Assembly: GCF_002286975.1 (NCBI RefSeq)
Contig: NZ_NSKB01000009.1
Span: 62,001 to 126,000, forward strand
Direction of reading: 5' to 3'
Origin: Halomonas salipaludis
Lineage (GTDB): Bacteria > Pseudomonadota > Gammaproteobacteria > Pseudomonadales > Halomonadaceae
DNA: 64,000 nt
Part shown: positions 1 through 9,711 of the stretch, in pieces
Numbering within the stretch: position 1 is the stretch's first letter
Layout: every line of letters starts with the position of its first letter
The notes under the pieces: model-generated
What the model was told of the DNA's origin: nothing
Database searches by the model: none
What the model saw: the letters and a program-made list of their open reading frames with translations, nothing else
Position numbers and translations under genes: made by a program

Positions 1-705
1 ATCGCGCCACAGCAAGCGGTTGCGATTGGGCTGACGAATGTCGTTGTAGGTGAAATAGCGCTCCGAGTACATGGCATAGTGCTCGGGGTAATCGTTGATG
101 ATGTACTGCGACAGCAGCGCCATGTCGCGCGCCGAGGAGTACTGCTCGGGGTCGGGCAACCCGGTGGGATTGGCGAAGTTGGTGTTGTGCAGCCCCAAGC
201 GCTGGGCATGCTGGTTCATCAGGTCGGCAAACGGCTGCTCGCCGCCAGCCAGATGCTCGGCGACCGCCACGCTGGCATCGTTGCCGGAGACGATCACGAT
301 ACCGTGTAGCAGGTCGCCAATCGACACATTGGTGTCGACTTCAACGAACATCTTGGAACCACCGGTGCGCCAGGCATGCTCGCTGATACGCACCTCGTCA
401 TCCACCGCGACATTGCCACGATTGAGCTCCCGCTCGACCAAGTAGGCGGTCATCAGCTTGGTGAGGCTGGCCGGTGGCAGACGCTCGTCGGCGTTGTGCT
501 CGACCAGCACCTCGCCGCTGTCGGCATCCATCAGGAACCACGACTTGGCCGCCAGCTGCGGCGGCGAGGGAATCATGGTCTGAGCGCTGGGCTGCTGGGC
601 CTGGGCCGACACTCCCAGCGTCATCACCCCGAGGCTGGTCAGGCCGGCGGCGGCCAATGGGAGCATCGAGCGACGCAAACCGGACAACAAGGCAAACACT
701 TTCAT
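1..705 (-). CDS. dacA: D-alanyl-D-alanine carboxypeptidase (PBP5/6 family), C-terminus outside window
   Basis: Periplasmic DD-carboxypeptidase that trims the terminal D-Ala of peptidoglycan pentapeptides. The start codon is at 705; the gene runs off the left edge, so only about 235 N-terminal residues are visible. A signal peptide ends near the AQAQ stretch (about residue 37). The serine-protease-like motifs of the family are present: SLTK (SxxK) about 80 residues in, and SGN (SGNDAS) later. The mature start matches PBP5 (PQLAAKSW, then MDADSGEVL). It is the last gene of the minus-strand wall cluster and follows rlpA by 55 bp. Family identity is certain; the C-terminal amphipathic anchor cannot be checked here. 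Confidence 0.95.
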   Translation of the reverse strand, partial: MKVFALLSGLRRSMLPLAAAGLTSLGVMTLGVSAQAQQPSAQTMIPSPPQLAAKSWFLMDADSGEVLVEHNADERLPPASLTKLMTAYLVERELNRGNVAVDDEVRISEHAWRTGGSKMFVEVDTNVSIGDLLHGIVIVSGNDASVAVAEHLAGGEQPFADLMNQHAQRLGLHNTNFANPTGLPDPEQYSSARDMALLSQYIINDYPEHYAMYSERYFTYNDIRQPNRNRLLWRD

Positions 706-760
706 TACACCCACTCTCACAAAAGAAGAAACGTCACGAGATATACGACCCGACGAGGGG

Positions 761-1741
761 TCAGTCATTGATTACCAGGGTTTGCGCAAACCCCGCGCGG
801 CGCAGTTCGTCACGCAGGGGCTCGACGCGGCTGGCGTCACTCACCGGCCCGACCTGGACGCGATGCACGCTGGCATCGCTGGCCACCCGCACCGGCTGGT
901 TGAGTTCACTTTGCAGCCGCGACTTGAGCGCCTCGGCGTTGCTCGCCGAGCCGAGGGCGGCAACCTGCAGGAAGACCCCGCCGGCATGCGACGAACCGTT
1001 GTCGGAGGCCGGCCTGGCGGCGACTTCCCGGGGCGGCGAAACGTCTGCCGCTGGCGCAGCCACTTGCTCGGCGCCGTCGCGGGCCTGGCGCTGAACCTCA
1101 GCTACCTGGCGCTCACCATTGCCGCGATTCTGCTGCCAGGCCACCGGATCGATGGCCTCGACGCGCACCCGGCCGGTGCCGCTGCCCAGAATATCCAGCC
1201 GCGCCGCCGCCGCATAGGAGAGATCGATCTCGCGGTCGTCATGGAAGGGGCCGCGGTCGTTGACCCGCACGATCACCGAGCGCCCGTTGGCAACGCTGGT
1301 CACCTTGACGAAGCTGGGCAGCGGCAGCGAGCGGTGCGCGGCGGTCATCAGGTACATGTCATAGATCTCGCCGTTGGCGGTAGCGTAGCCGTGGAACTTC
1401 TCGCCGTACCAGGAAGCGATGCCCTCATTGCTGTAGCCCACCTCGTCCGCGAGCACCCGGTACGTTTTGCCCCACACCTCGTAGGTGGGTCGGTTGCCGC
1501 CCGGCGAGCGCGGTTCGACCCGCGGCTCGGCGTCGGGCACGTTGGCGACATCCGGCGGTAGGTCGGGGTAGGCATCGCGGCTCATCGAGTAGCGCCCGCT
1601 GGCGGTGCTGGTCGCTGCGTTCTGCGCTGCATTGGCGGTGCCACCATCGGCGCGCTGGCTACCGCCGCCGCTGCTGGCACAGCCGGCCATCAGCAGCAGT
1701 GCGGCCAGCGCGGCCGAAAGGCGAGTCAGCTGTCGGACCAT
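761..1741 (-). CDS. rlpA: Septal ring lytic transglycosylase RlpA (lipoprotein, DPBB and SPOR domains)
   Basis: Outer-membrane lipoprotein that cleaves denuded glycan strands at the division site. The 326-aa product begins with a lipobox (LMAGC, Cys about residue 21). A double-psi beta-barrel domain (about 100-200) carries the typical GIASWYG, TAAHRSLPLPS and VRVNDRGPF segments. A low-complexity linker follows, then a C-terminal SPOR domain (about 250-325) that binds denuded peptidoglycan. Its start overlaps the mltB stop by 16 bp, indicating cotranscription in the mrdA-rodA-mltB-rlpA-dacA group. Length and domain order are normal for the family. Confidence 0.95.
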   Translation of the reverse strand: MVRQLTRLSAALAALLLMAGCASSGGGSQRADGGTANAAQNAATSTASGRYSMSRDAYPDLPPDVANVPDAEPRVEPRSPGGNRPTYEVWGKTYRVLADEVGYSNEGIASWYGEKFHGYATANGEIYDMYLMTAAHRSLPLPSFVKVTSVANGRSVIVRVNDRGPFHDDREIDLSYAAAARLDILGSGTGRVRVEAIDPVAWQQNRGNGERQVAEVQRQARDGAEQVAAPAADVSPPREVAARPASDNGSSHAGGVFLQVAALGSASNAEALKSRLQSELNQPVRVASDASVHRVQVGPVSDASRVEPLRDELRRAGFAQTLVIND

Positions 1742-2775
1742 GCGCCCTCCTCATAGGCCTCGGCGATCTGCTCGGCCAGCTCGGTCACCGCCATGGCATA
1801 CAGATGGCTGTGATTGTAGCGGGTAATCACATAAAAATTGTGGTGACCGAGGCGATAGTGATAGCTCACTTCCTCACTGTCGTCGTCGCGCAGGAAATCG
1901 AACGCCAGCGGAATCACCGTATCCGCTGCATCGGCGTCGGCCGGCTCGATGCCGACCCCGGCCAGCTCGGAGAGTGACGCATAGGGTGGCCGGGTAGCAT
2001 TAAACTCTATGCCCTTGGGCAGCGACTCGGGACCACTGGCCTCGCTGAAGATGGCCTCGTCACCGCGCCAGCCGTGCTCGGCAAAATAGTTGCCGACGCT
2101 GCCGATGGCATCCACCGGGTTGGTCCACAGGTCGCGAATGTCGTCACCGTCAAAGTCCACCGCATAGGCGCGGTAGCTGGTAGGGATGAACTGCGGGTAA
2201 CCCATGGCACCGGCGTAGGAGCCGTGCAGCGAGTCGGGCTCGACCTCTTCTTCATAGGCGATCTCGAGGAAGGCGGCCAGCTCGCCGCGAAAGAAGCGGT
2301 GGCGGCTGGGATGATGAAAGGCCAACGTCGACAGCGAGTCGAGCACCCGATGACGACCGGTAAACTGGCCGTACTTGGTCTCGACGCCGATGATCGCGGC
2401 GATCACCTCAGGCGGCACGCCAAACTCCGCCTCGGCGCGAGCAAAAGCATCCTGGTGGGCATCGATGAACGCCGCGCCCTGCAGGATACGGTCGCGCTGC
2501 AGGAAGATCTCGCGGTACTCGTCCCAGCGCAGGCGCCGCTCGGCGGCGCCCTCCATGGCGTCGAGTACGTCCTGGCTGAAGCCGGCCTGGCGCATGGCCG
2601 CCTCGGCCCAGTCACGCGGCACGCCCTGCTCACCGAGCTCGTCGACCAGTAGCGCGACCTCGTCATGCGACGCCGGGTCGAAATCGGCGGCAAGACTCGC
2701 CGACGCCATCAGTGACAGGCCCACTGCGGCCAGCACGCCGTGCGCGCCCCTTCCCTGAAATGCAGACACCGTCAT
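1726..2775 (-). CDS. mltB: Lytic murein transglycosylase B
   Basis: Peptidoglycan lytic transglycosylase producing 1,6-anhydro-muropeptides. The 349-aa protein has a cleavable signal peptide (LMASASLAA). The SltB/MltB catalytic segment IGVETKYGQFTG contains the catalytic Glu; further conserved parts are HHPSRHRFFRGEL and the QFIPTSYRAYAVDFDGD region. An open frame extends upstream into rodA, but the ATG at 2775 gives the signal peptide and the usual length. No lipobox is evident, so this is a soluble periplasmic form rather than the lipoprotein seen in E. coli. It lies between rodA and rlpA. Confidence 0.95.
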   Translation of the reverse strand: MTVSAFQGRGAHGVLAAVGLSLMASASLAADFDPASHDEVALLVDELGEQGVPRDWAEAAMRQAGFSQDVLDAMEGAAERRLRWDEYREIFLQRDRILQGAAFIDAHQDAFARAEAEFGVPPEVIAAIIGVETKYGQFTGRHRVLDSLSTLAFHHPSRHRFFRGELAAFLEIAYEEEVEPDSLHGSYAGAMGYPQFIPTSYRAYAVDFDGDDIRDLWTNPVDAIGSVGNYFAEHGWRGDEAIFSEASGPESLPKGIEFNATRPPYASLSELAGVGIEPADADAADTVIPLAFDFLRDDDSEEVSYHYRLGHHNFYVITRYNHSHLYAMAVTELAEQIAEAYEEGAWSDS

Positions 2776-2813
2776 CGGTCGGGCAGCTCCTTGCTGGGTC
2801 GTTTGACGCCGCC

Positions 2814-3974
2814 TCAGCGTGGCAACAGGCGGCGGTGGGCATGAATCGACATGAGAATACCGAAACCGGCCATCAAGGTCACGCTGGAGGTGCCGCCATA
2901 GCTGACCAGCGGCAAGGGCACGCCGACGACCGGCAAGATGCCGCTGACCATACCTACGTTGACGAACACGTAGATGAAGAAGGTCAGAATGATGCTGCCC
3001 GCCAGCAGGCGGCCGAAACAGTCCTGGGCCGCATTGGCCAGCCACAGCCCGCGGACGATGATCAGCAGGTAGAGGCTCAGCACCACCAGCATGCCGACCA
3101 GCCCGAACTCCTCGCCAAGCACCGCGACGATGAAGTCGGTATGGCGCTCGGGCAGGAACTCGAGCTGCGACTGGGTGCCATGCAGCCAGCCCTTGCCCAG
3201 TAGGCCGCCACTGCCGATGGCGGTGGTCGATTGGATGATGTTCCAGCCGGCCCCCAGTGGGTCGCTCTCGGGATTGAGAAAGGTCAGCACCCGTTGGCGC
3301 TGGTAGTTGTGCATGTTGATCCACAGCAGTGGCAGCGCCGCGCCGGCCAGCACCACCAGAAAGGCGATGAAGCGCCACGACAACCCGGCCAGCAGGATCA
3401 CGAATACCGCGGCACAGGTCACCAGCAGCGAAGTACCGAGGTCCGGCTGGCGCGCGATCAGCAGTACCGGCACCGCCATCAGCAGACCGCACACCAGCAG
3501 GTCGGTCCACCTTGGCGGCAGCTCGCGTCGGCACAGGTAGGCGGCGAGCATCATCGGCATCGCCAGCTTCATCAACTCCGAGGGCTGAAAGCGCACCACC
3601 CCGGGAATCACCAGCCAGCGCTGGGCGCCCATGCCCATGTCGCCCATCACCTCAACCGCGACCAGCATCGTCAGCGCCACACCATACAGTAGCGGTGCCC
3701 AACGCAGCAGCGTGGTCGGCGACAGCCGCGCCAATACCATCAGCACCAGCAACCCCAGCCCGAAGCGGCTGGCCTGGGCGATGACCGTCTCGAGGCGCTG
3801 GCCGCTGGCACTGTAGAGCACCAGTAGCCCGGCACTCATCAGCACCAGCAGCAGCAGCATGATCCATGGATCGATGCGCAACTTGGTCCACACGCTCTTG
3901 CGACGCGACATACCGCTCAGGGGCGGACGCACCGGATGGCCGCGCAGGCCGCGGGTAATATCGCCGAGCATCAT
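2814..3974 (-). CDS. rodA: Rod shape-determining protein RodA (SEDS peptidoglycan polymerase)
   Basis: Inner-membrane SEDS glycosyltransferase that polymerises glycan strands with PBP2 during elongation. The protein is about 386 aa with many hydrophobic segments. It carries conserved SEDS stretches: GAQRWL, FQPSELMKLA, RQPDLGTSLL, and the C-terminal PLPLVSYGGTS motif. ATG 3974 was preferred to ATG 3980 because an AAGGG ribosome-binding sequence abuts 3980 but stands 6 nt from 3974. It follows mrdA by about 20 bp, the standard PBP2-RodA pairing. Confidence 0.95.
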   Translation of the reverse strand: MMLGDITRGLRGHPVRPPLSGMSRRKSVWTKLRIDPWIMLLLLVLMSAGLLVLYSASGQRLETVIAQASRFGLGLLVLMVLARLSPTTLLRWAPLLYGVALTMLVAVEVMGDMGMGAQRWLVIPGVVRFQPSELMKLAMPMMLAAYLCRRELPPRWTDLLVCGLLMAVPVLLIARQPDLGTSLLVTCAAVFVILLAGLSWRFIAFLVVLAGAALPLLWINMHNYQRQRVLTFLNPESDPLGAGWNIIQSTTAIGSGGLLGKGWLHGTQSQLEFLPERHTDFIVAVLGEEFGLVGMLVVLSLYLLIIVRGLWLANAAQDCFGRLLAGSIILTFFIYVFVNVGMVSGILPVVGVPLPLVSYGGTSSVTLMAGFGILMSIHAHRRLLPR

Positions 3975-3993
3975 GAGCATCCCTTGCCGATCA

Positions 3994-5901
3994 TCAGTTC
4001 CCCGCTACGCTGGCGTTGTCACTCTCCATCTCTTCGCGCACCTCTTCGACATCCGGCGCCTCGTCGTCGAGCAGCCAGGCATCGCTCATCGCCCGCGCCA
4101 GGTGCGCGGCGTGGGTGCTGCCGCCGCCGGCATTCTCGACGATCACCGCCACTGCGATCTGCGGGTCCTCGAGTGGCGCGAAGGCAACGAACAGCGCGTG
4201 GTCGCGCAGCCGCTCGGCGAGCTCGTCGGCGTCATAGCGCTGGTCCTGGCCCAGGGAAAACACCTGAGCGGTACCCGACTTGCCGCCCATGCGGTAGTCG
4301 AGACCGACGCCGGTGCGCCGCGCGGTCCCCTCGCTACCGCTCAGCACCTTTTCGGCACCGGAGAACACCTTGTCCCACCACGCCTCGTTGTCGAGCACGA
4401 TGTCGCCGAGGGTATCGGGCAACACCGTCTCCTGCTCATGATCGCCGATGCGCTTGGCCATACGCGGCTTGACCCACTTGCCGCGATTGGCCAGCACCGC
4501 GGTAGCGGCCGCCAGCTGCAGCGGCGTCACCTGCCAGTACCCCTGGCCTATGCCCACCGAGATGGTTTCACCCGGGTACCAGGGCTGATTGAAGCGCCCA
4601 CGCTTCCACTCCCGCGACGGCATCAGCGCAGCGCTCTCGCCGAACACGTCGTGGCCGACCCGTTGGCCGAAGCCGAAAGCGGTCATGCGCTCATGCAGAC
4701 TGTCGATGCCCATCTCGTGGGCCAGGGTGTAGTAGTAGGTATTGTTGGAGACCTCGATGGAGCGCTCCATGTCGACCCGGCCGTGGCCCCAGCGCAGCCA
4801 GTTGCGATAGCGGCGGGTATCGCCCGGCAGTTGAAAATAGCCGGGATCGTTGATTACCCGGTTGGGCGTGATCACTCCCTCGGCGAGCCCGGCGATGGCC
4901 AGGAACGGCTTGATGGTGGAGCCCGGTGGGTACTGACCGCGGATCGCGCGATTGAACAGCGGCAGGTCGATGTCCTCCTGCAGCGCCTGGTAGGAGGCGA
5001 CGTCGATGCCGGTGACGAAGCGATTGCTGTCGAAGCCCGGCGCCGAGACCATGGCCAGGATCTCGCCGCTGGCCGGCTCGATGGCGACGATCGAGCCGCG
5101 CCGGCCGTCGAGCAGTTCGTAGGCCAGCTTCTGCATGTCGCGGTCGATGGTCAGGGTCAGGTTCTCGCCGGGCACCGGGTCGGTGCGGCCCAGCTCGCGT
5201 AGCACCCGGCCGCGGGCGTTGGTCTCGACCTTGCGCAGCCCGGCCTGGCCATGCAGCACGTCCTCGTAGAAGCGCTCGACGCCGGTCTTGCCGATGAAAT
5301 GGGTGCCGGCATAGTTGCCCGGATCCAGGGTCGCCAGCTCCTCGGCATTGATGCGTCCCACGTAGCCCAGCGCATGGGACAGCATCTCGGCATCCGGGTA
5401 GTAGCGCAGCAGCTGCGCCTCGACCTCGACGCCGGGCAGGCGATGGCGATTGAGCGCCAGGTGGGCGATCTGCTCCTCCTTCAGGTCGCTCATCAGCAGC
5501 GCCGGCTGATAGGGCCGGGTGCGCTGCCGCGAGCGCTCGCGGAACGCCTCGACGCCCTCCTCGGGCAGCGCCAGCAACTCGACCAGCAGGTTGAGGGTGG
5601 CATCGAGGTCCTCGACACGCTCGCGCACCAGCATCAGGTTGTAGGTGGGGCGATTCTCAGCCAGCAACTGGCCGTTGCGGTCATAGATCAGCCCACGGGT
5701 CGGCGGCAGCGGCTCGACCCGCACGCGGTTCTTCTCCGAACGGGTGATATAGACCTCGTGCTGGGTCACCTGCAGGTAGGCCAGACGCCCCATCAGCGTA
5801 GTGGTCAGGGCCACTACCACCAGCAGCGCCAGCAGCGAGCGCAGTCGGAAGATACGCACTTCCTGATGCGTGTTCTTGAGTACCTGGCGACGATCACGCA
5901 T
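3994..5901 (-). CDS. mrdA: Penicillin-binding protein 2 (elongasome transpeptidase)
   Basis: Monofunctional class B PBP that crosslinks peptidoglycan in the elongasome. The 635-aa product has one N-terminal membrane segment (about 20-42), a dimerisation/pedestal region, and a transpeptidase domain. Motifs are SxxK at S328-T-I-K331, SxN at S385-N-N387, and KSGTA near residue 540. The N-terminal RGLIYDRNGQLLAENRP segment is typical of PBP2. rodA lies directly downstream and rlmH directly upstream, the conserved order in gammaproteobacteria. No anomalies were seen. Confidence 0.97.
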   Translation of the reverse strand: MRDRRQVLKNTHQEVRIFRLRSLLALLVVVALTTTLMGRLAYLQVTQHEVYITRSEKNRVRVEPLPPTRGLIYDRNGQLLAENRPTYNLMLVRERVEDLDATLNLLVELLALPEEGVEAFRERSRQRTRPYQPALLMSDLKEEQIAHLALNRHRLPGVEVEAQLLRYYPDAEMLSHALGYVGRINAEELATLDPGNYAGTHFIGKTGVERFYEDVLHGQAGLRKVETNARGRVLRELGRTDPVPGENLTLTIDRDMQKLAYELLDGRRGSIVAIEPASGEILAMVSAPGFDSNRFVTGIDVASYQALQEDIDLPLFNRAIRGQYPPGSTIKPFLAIAGLAEGVITPNRVINDPGYFQLPGDTRRYRNWLRWGHGRVDMERSIEVSNNTYYYTLAHEMGIDSLHERMTAFGFGQRVGHDVFGESAALMPSREWKRGRFNQPWYPGETISVGIGQGYWQVTPLQLAAATAVLANRGKWVKPRMAKRIGDHEQETVLPDTLGDIVLDNEAWWDKVFSGAEKVLSGSEGTARRTGVGLDYRMGGKSGTAQVFSLGQDQRYDADELAERLRDHALFVAFAPLEDPQIAVAVIVENAGGGSTHAAHLARAMSDAWLLDDEAPDVEEVREEMESDNASVAGN

Positions 5902-5934
5902 GGGGCGAACTCGAGAATTGAAACAAGAAACACC

Positions 5935-6402
5935 TCAACGGTGGTAGGGATGCCCTACCAGCAGCGTCCAGGCGCGATACAGCTGTTCGGCGAGCAGGAT
6001 ACGCACCAGCGGATGCGGCAGGGTCAGCGGCGACAGCGACCAGCGCTGATCGGCGCTCGCCGAGAGCCCCGGCTCGATACCATCGGGGCCACCCACCAGC
6101 AGTGCCACGTCGCGCCCGGCGAGGCGCCAGTCAGCGGCCTGCTCGGCGAGCTGCTCAGTGCTCCAGGGCTTGCCGCCGACCTCCAGCGCCACTAACTGCT
6201 CGTTGCCCTTGAGCCGCTCGCGCATGCGCTCGCCTTCGCTGGCCACGGCACGGGCGATATCGGCATTCTTACCGCGCGACCCGGGGGCGATCTCGATCAC
6301 CTCGAGGCTGAAGTCACGCGGCAGCCGCTTGCGATACTCGCTAACGCCCTGTTCCACCCAGCCTGGCATCTTGGTGCCTACCGCCAGCAGTTTGAGCTTC
6401 AC
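5935..6402 (-). CDS. rlmH: 23S rRNA (pseudouridine-1915-N3)-methyltransferase RlmH
   Basis: SPOUT-family methyltransferase modifying helix 69 of 23S rRNA with SAM. With the GTG start at 6402 the product is 155 aa, exactly the E. coli length. A longer frame (to 6453) was rejected because the GTG overlaps the rsfS stop by four bases (GTGA), a classic coupled arrangement. Family hallmarks: the MPGWV..G..EY..RLP N-terminus, LVGGPDG (SAM knot), and the C-terminal [16 protein letters not shown] and HPYHR tail. Confidence 0.96.
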   Translation of the reverse strand: MKLKLLAVGTKMPGWVEQGVSEYRKRLPRDFSLEVIEIAPGSRGKNADIARAVASEGERMRERLKGNEQLVALEVGGKPWSTEQLAEQAADWRLAGRDVALLVGGPDGIEPGLSASADQRWSLSPLTLPHPLVRILLAEQLYRAWTLLVGHPYHR

Positions 6403-6761
6403 ACACGCTCCCCGCGCACCTCGGCCTCGCCGTCGCTGGGCAGGTCCGACCATAGCCGTTCGAGGTCGTAGAGGCGCCGGGTTTCGACCAGCATCACATG
6501 CACCACCAGTTCGCCGAGATCCACCAGCACCCAGTCGGAGCCGGCCTGCCCTTCGACGCCCAGCGGCTGCAGGTCGTGCTCCTTGGCGGTTTCCACCACG
6601 CGATTGGCCAGCGCCGAGACATGCCGCGTCGAGGTACCGCTGGTCACCACCATCAGGTCGGTCACGCTGGTCAGGCGCGACACGTCGAGGGTGGCGATAT
6701 CCTGGCCCTTGAGGGACTCGAGGGCATCGATCACCAGTGTCTTGAGGTCGTCAATCTGCAT
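6399..6761 (-). CDS. rsfS: Ribosomal silencing factor RsfS
   Basis: Binds ribosomal protein uL14 and blocks subunit joining when nutrients are scarce. The 120-aa protein has the RsfS/Iojap core: [11 protein letters not shown], the SGTSTRHV loop, and [17 protein letters not shown]. It is followed by rlmH with a 4-base overlap and preceded by nadD, the order found across gammaproteobacteria. Start at ATG 6761 gives the normal length. Confidence 0.96.
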   Translation of the reverse strand: MQIDDLKTLVIDALESLKGQDIATLDVSRLTSVTDLMVVTSGTSTRHVSALANRVVETAKEHDLQPLGVEGQAGSDWVLVDLGELVVHVMLVETRRLYDLERLWSDLPSDGEAEVRGERV

Positions 6762-6816
6762 AGTGTGCGTGGGGCTCCTGGTGCGTAGCGGAAATCACTG
6801 TCATTGGCCCATCATT

Positions 6817-7485
6817 CTACCGCTCGTGGCGGTAGAGGCCCAGTGCCATGATGCGCCGCTCCACCGCCTCGGGCAGTAGATAGCGTACCGAACCGCCGTA
6901 GCACAGCCGCTGGCGCACTTCGGTCGCGGAGATCGCCATGCGTGTGGGCAGCGAGAGCCGCAGCAGCCCGCCGGCCGGCGTGGCAAACAGCGCCGCCGGG
7001 TCATCGACCTCGCGACCGGCGATCAGTTCGCCAAGCGTGTCCGGCAGCGGCTGGTGATGATCGGGCCGCTCGATGACCACCAAGTGCGCCAGCTCGAACA
7101 GCCGCTGCGGCTGATGCCAGCCGGCCAGCTTGAGGAAGGCATCGTGGCCCAGCGCCATCACCAGCCGCGCCGACTCACCGTATTCGGCGCGCAGGCTGGC
7201 CAGGGTGTCAGCGGAGTAGGAGGGGCCGTCGCGGCGGATCTCGCGGTCGTCGGCAACCAGCCGCGGCGTGTCGCCGATGCCGTGCTGCAGCAGCGTCAGG
7301 CGCTCATGACTGGGCACCCCAGGCGCCTCGCGCAGCGGCGGCTGATGGGCAGGAATCATGTGCACCCGTTCTAGGCCGAGCGCATCGACCAGCTCCACGG
7401 CGCTACGCAGGTGCCCCAGGTGCACCGGGTCGAAGGTGCCACCGAGCATCGCCACCCGCACGCCATCACTCACGGATATGCCCAT
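6817..7485 (-). CDS. nadD: Nicotinate-nucleotide adenylyltransferase
   Basis: Transfers AMP from ATP to nicotinic acid mononucleotide, the penultimate step of NAD synthesis. The 222-aa protein carries the nucleotidyltransferase signature [12 protein letters not shown] with the HxGH motif, [11 protein letters not shown] for substrate binding, and the C-terminal [10 protein letters not shown] motif (ISSTxxR type). It overlaps the proA stop by 20 bp and precedes rsfS. Confidence 0.96.
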   Translation of the reverse strand: MGISVSDGVRVAMLGGTFDPVHLGHLRSAVELVDALGLERVHMIPAHQPPLREAPGVPSHERLTLLQHGIGDTPRLVADDREIRRDGPSYSADTLASLRAEYGESARLVMALGHDAFLKLAGWHQPQRLFELAHLVVIERPDHHQPLPDTLGELIAGREVDDPAALFATPAGGLLRLSLPTRMAISATEVRQRLCYGGSVRYLLPEAVERRIMALGLYRHER

Positions 7486-8746
7486 CCCCGAACACCACGT
7501 ACTTGCGCGTGGTCAGCCCCTCGAGCCCCACCGGCCCCCGCGCATGCAGCTTGTCGGTGGAGATGCCGATCTCGGCGCCGAGACCGTACTCGAAACCGTC
7601 GGCAAAGCGCGTCGACGCGTTGACGATCACCGAACTGGAGTCGACCTCGGCCATGAAACGGCGTGCCAGGGCGTACTGCTCGGTGACGATGGCGTCGGTA
7701 TGCTGCGAGCCGTAGCGCTCGATATGCGCCATGGCCGCGTCGATACCATCGACCACACGGATCGCCAGTACCGGCGCCAGGTACTCGGCGTGCCAGTCCT
7801 CCTCGCTGGCCTCGACGGCCTGGGGCAGGATCTCGCGGGTCCGCGGGCAGCCACGCAGTTCGACATGATGCTCGGCGTAGGCGGCGGCGAGCCGCGGCAG
7901 CAGCTCGGCGGCCAGCGCTGCATCCACCAGCAGCGTCTCCATGGTGTTGCAGGTGCCGTAGCGGTGGGTCTTGGCATTGAGCGCGATGGCCAGCGCCTTG
8001 TCACGGTCGGCCGTGGCATCGATATAGACATGGCAGACGCCGTCGAGATGCTTGATCACCGGCACCCGCGCCTCGCGGGTAATGCGCTCGATCAGCGACT
8101 TGCCGCCACGCGGAATGATCACATCGACGTACTCGGGCATGGCGATCAGCCGACCCACCGCGGCGCGATCGGTGGTGGCCACTACCTGCACCGCCGCCTC
8201 AGGCACCCCGGCCTCGGCCAGCCCCGCCTGCAGGCAGGCAGCGATGGCGGCATTGCTGTCGCGCGCCTCTGAGCCACCGCGCAGGATGCAGGCATTGCCC
8301 GACTTGAGGCACAGGCTGGCCGCCTCGACGGTGACGTTGGGGCGCGATTCGTAGATGATACCGATCACGCCCAGCGGCACGCGCATCTGCCCGACCTGAA
8401 TGCCGCTGGGCCGGTAGCGCAGGCCGTCCACCTCGCCCACCGGATCGGGCAGTGCAGCGACCTGGTGCAGCCCTTCGATCATGGCGTCGATACGTGCATC
8501 GGTCAGCGCCAGGCGGTCGAGCAGCGCCGCATCCAGGCCGTTTTCGCGGCCCCGCACCAGATCAGCCTCATTGGCCGCCAGCAGCCGCGGTCGAGCCTGC
8601 TCGAGCTGGGCTGCAGTGGCCAGCAGGGCGGCATTCTTGCGCGCGGTATCGAGACGCCGTAGCGTGGCGCTGGCGGCACGGGCCTGCTGACCCAACTGAT
8701 CCATGTAGGCAACGACATCGGTGATGGCAGCGGTGTGGTGTGACAT
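7466..8746 (-). CDS. proA: Gamma-glutamyl phosphate reductase
   Basis: NADPH-dependent reduction of gamma-glutamyl phosphate to glutamate semialdehyde in proline synthesis. The 426-aa protein belongs to the aldehyde dehydrogenase superfamily. It shows the catalytic Cys in [20 protein letters not shown], and the C-terminal [14 protein letters not shown] segment typical of ProA. It leads the minus-strand block and is transcribed divergently from the membrane gene at 8845; no proB lies nearby. Confidence 0.97.
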   Translation of the reverse strand: MSHHTAAITDVVAYMDQLGQQARAASATLRRLDTARKNAALLATAAQLEQARPRLLAANEADLVRGRENGLDAALLDRLALTDARIDAMIEGLHQVAALPDPVGEVDGLRYRPSGIQVGQMRVPLGVIGIIYESRPNVTVEAASLCLKSGNACILRGGSEARDSNAAIAACLQAGLAEAGVPEAAVQVVATTDRAAVGRLIAMPEYVDVIIPRGGKSLIERITREARVPVIKHLDGVCHVYIDATADRDKALAIALNAKTHRYGTCNTMETLLVDAALAAELLPRLAAAYAEHHVELRGCPRTREILPQAVEASEEDWHAEYLAPVLAIRVVDGIDAAMAHIERYGSQHTDAIVTEQYALARRFMAEVDSSSVIVNASTRFADGFEYGLGAEIGISTDKLHARGPVGLEGLTTRKYVVFGDGHIRE

Positions 8747-8844
8747 GCCCTGGCGAGACTCCTGAATAGTAAGGGTGTACGGCGGCGATGACCGACAGGC
8801 TGAAAAGGCTCATGATACAGCGAAGCAGACCAATATAAGGCACC

Positions 8845-9711
8845 ATGGAGAGCATGTACAAAGTCCGCGGTTTTCGCCTCACCCTGCTGGCCGGCGCGGT
8901 GCTCTGCGCGGCAATGGCCGTCACGCTGGACCTCGGCGCGGTGCAGCCGCTGCTGTGGATCACAGCCCTGTGGCTGCTGGCCACCGCCGCCCTTCTGCAG
9001 CACCGCCTCTACTGGCCGGCCCGCATGCCCTGGCAGCTGGTGCCGAGCCTGCTGCTGGCGAGCCTGGTGACACTGGATTCCGAGTCCTTCGGGGTGTGGA
9101 TGTGGGCCTTTGCGATTCTGATGATGCTGCCCCAGCCACGCTGGATGATGGCCCTCAACGTGGCCCTGGCCGCATTCGCCTGGTGGCAGGTAGCGGCCAT
9201 GCTACCCCGCGCCGAAGCCAACATCAGCGGCGCGGCACTGGCTCTGCTACTGCTGGCCGGCGCCGCCCATGCCGTGCAGCTGCGCCCGCTGTGGCAGCGA
9301 GTCATCCAGCGCCAGCGGCTGACTCCCGGCCTACGCCTGTGGTCGGCCCAGCGCCTCGAGGAGTCGCTGGCCCGCGAGCGCACCCGCAGCGAGCGCGACC
9401 CGCTGCACGGCGAACTGCTGCTGATCCGCAGCACCGGGTACCGCTGCTGGCGGCTGGCGCAACGCCTGGCCCAGGCCAGCCACCCTTTCGAACACTGCTA
9501 TCGCCTCGACCGACGCACCCTGGCGATCACCCTGGTGGGCCGCGATCCCACCGCGGTGCGCCAGCGCTGCCAGGCCCTGCTGAGCATGCTCCCCCAGCGA
9601 GACCTGCGTGCTCGCACCCTGCCACTGAGCGACAGTGAACGCCTGGAGGAGGCGCGCGAGGCGCTCGCTGGGCAGCGGGCCCCACTGGTGCACGACGAGG
9701 CTTGCCCATGA
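8845..9711 (+). CDS. Membrane protein with degenerate GGDEF-like C-terminal domain
   Basis: Not a recognised named family. The 288-aa product starts with hydrophobic segments covering about residues 8-150 (probably five or six helices). A soluble tail of about 130 residues follows, containing LEESLARERTRSERDP and later CYRLDRRTLAITLVG. The latter fits the position of the GGDEF strand-turn (normally R-GGDEF-aillp) but has none of the catalytic acidic residues. Its stop overlaps the start of the next gene (ATGA at 9708-9711). An AAGG lies just upstream of ATG 8845. Degenerate GGDEF assignment is inference from layout and from similarity in design to the following gene. Confidence 0.75.
   Translation: MESMYKVRGFRLTLLAGAVLCAAMAVTLDLGAVQPLLWITALWLLATAALLQHRLYWPARMPWQLVPSLLLASLVTLDSESFGVWMWAFAILMMLPQPRWMMALNVALAAFAWWQVAAMLPRAEANISGAALALLLLAGAAHAVQLRPLWQRVIQRQRLTPGLRLWSAQRLEESLARERTRSERDPLHGELLLIRSTGYRCWRLAQRLAQASHPFEHCYRLDRRTLAITLVGRDPTAVRQRCQALLSMLPQRDLRARTLPLSDSERLEEAREALAGQRAPLVHDEACP

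Noticed and set aside
2776-3534. N-terminal extension of the mltB frame into rodA
   Set aside because: Overlaps rodA coding sequence; the signal peptide begins at ATG 2775.
3859-5202. 447-aa open frame antisense to mrdA
   Set aside because: mrdA motifs are intact on the minus strand; the frame has no recognisable domain or ribosome-binding site.
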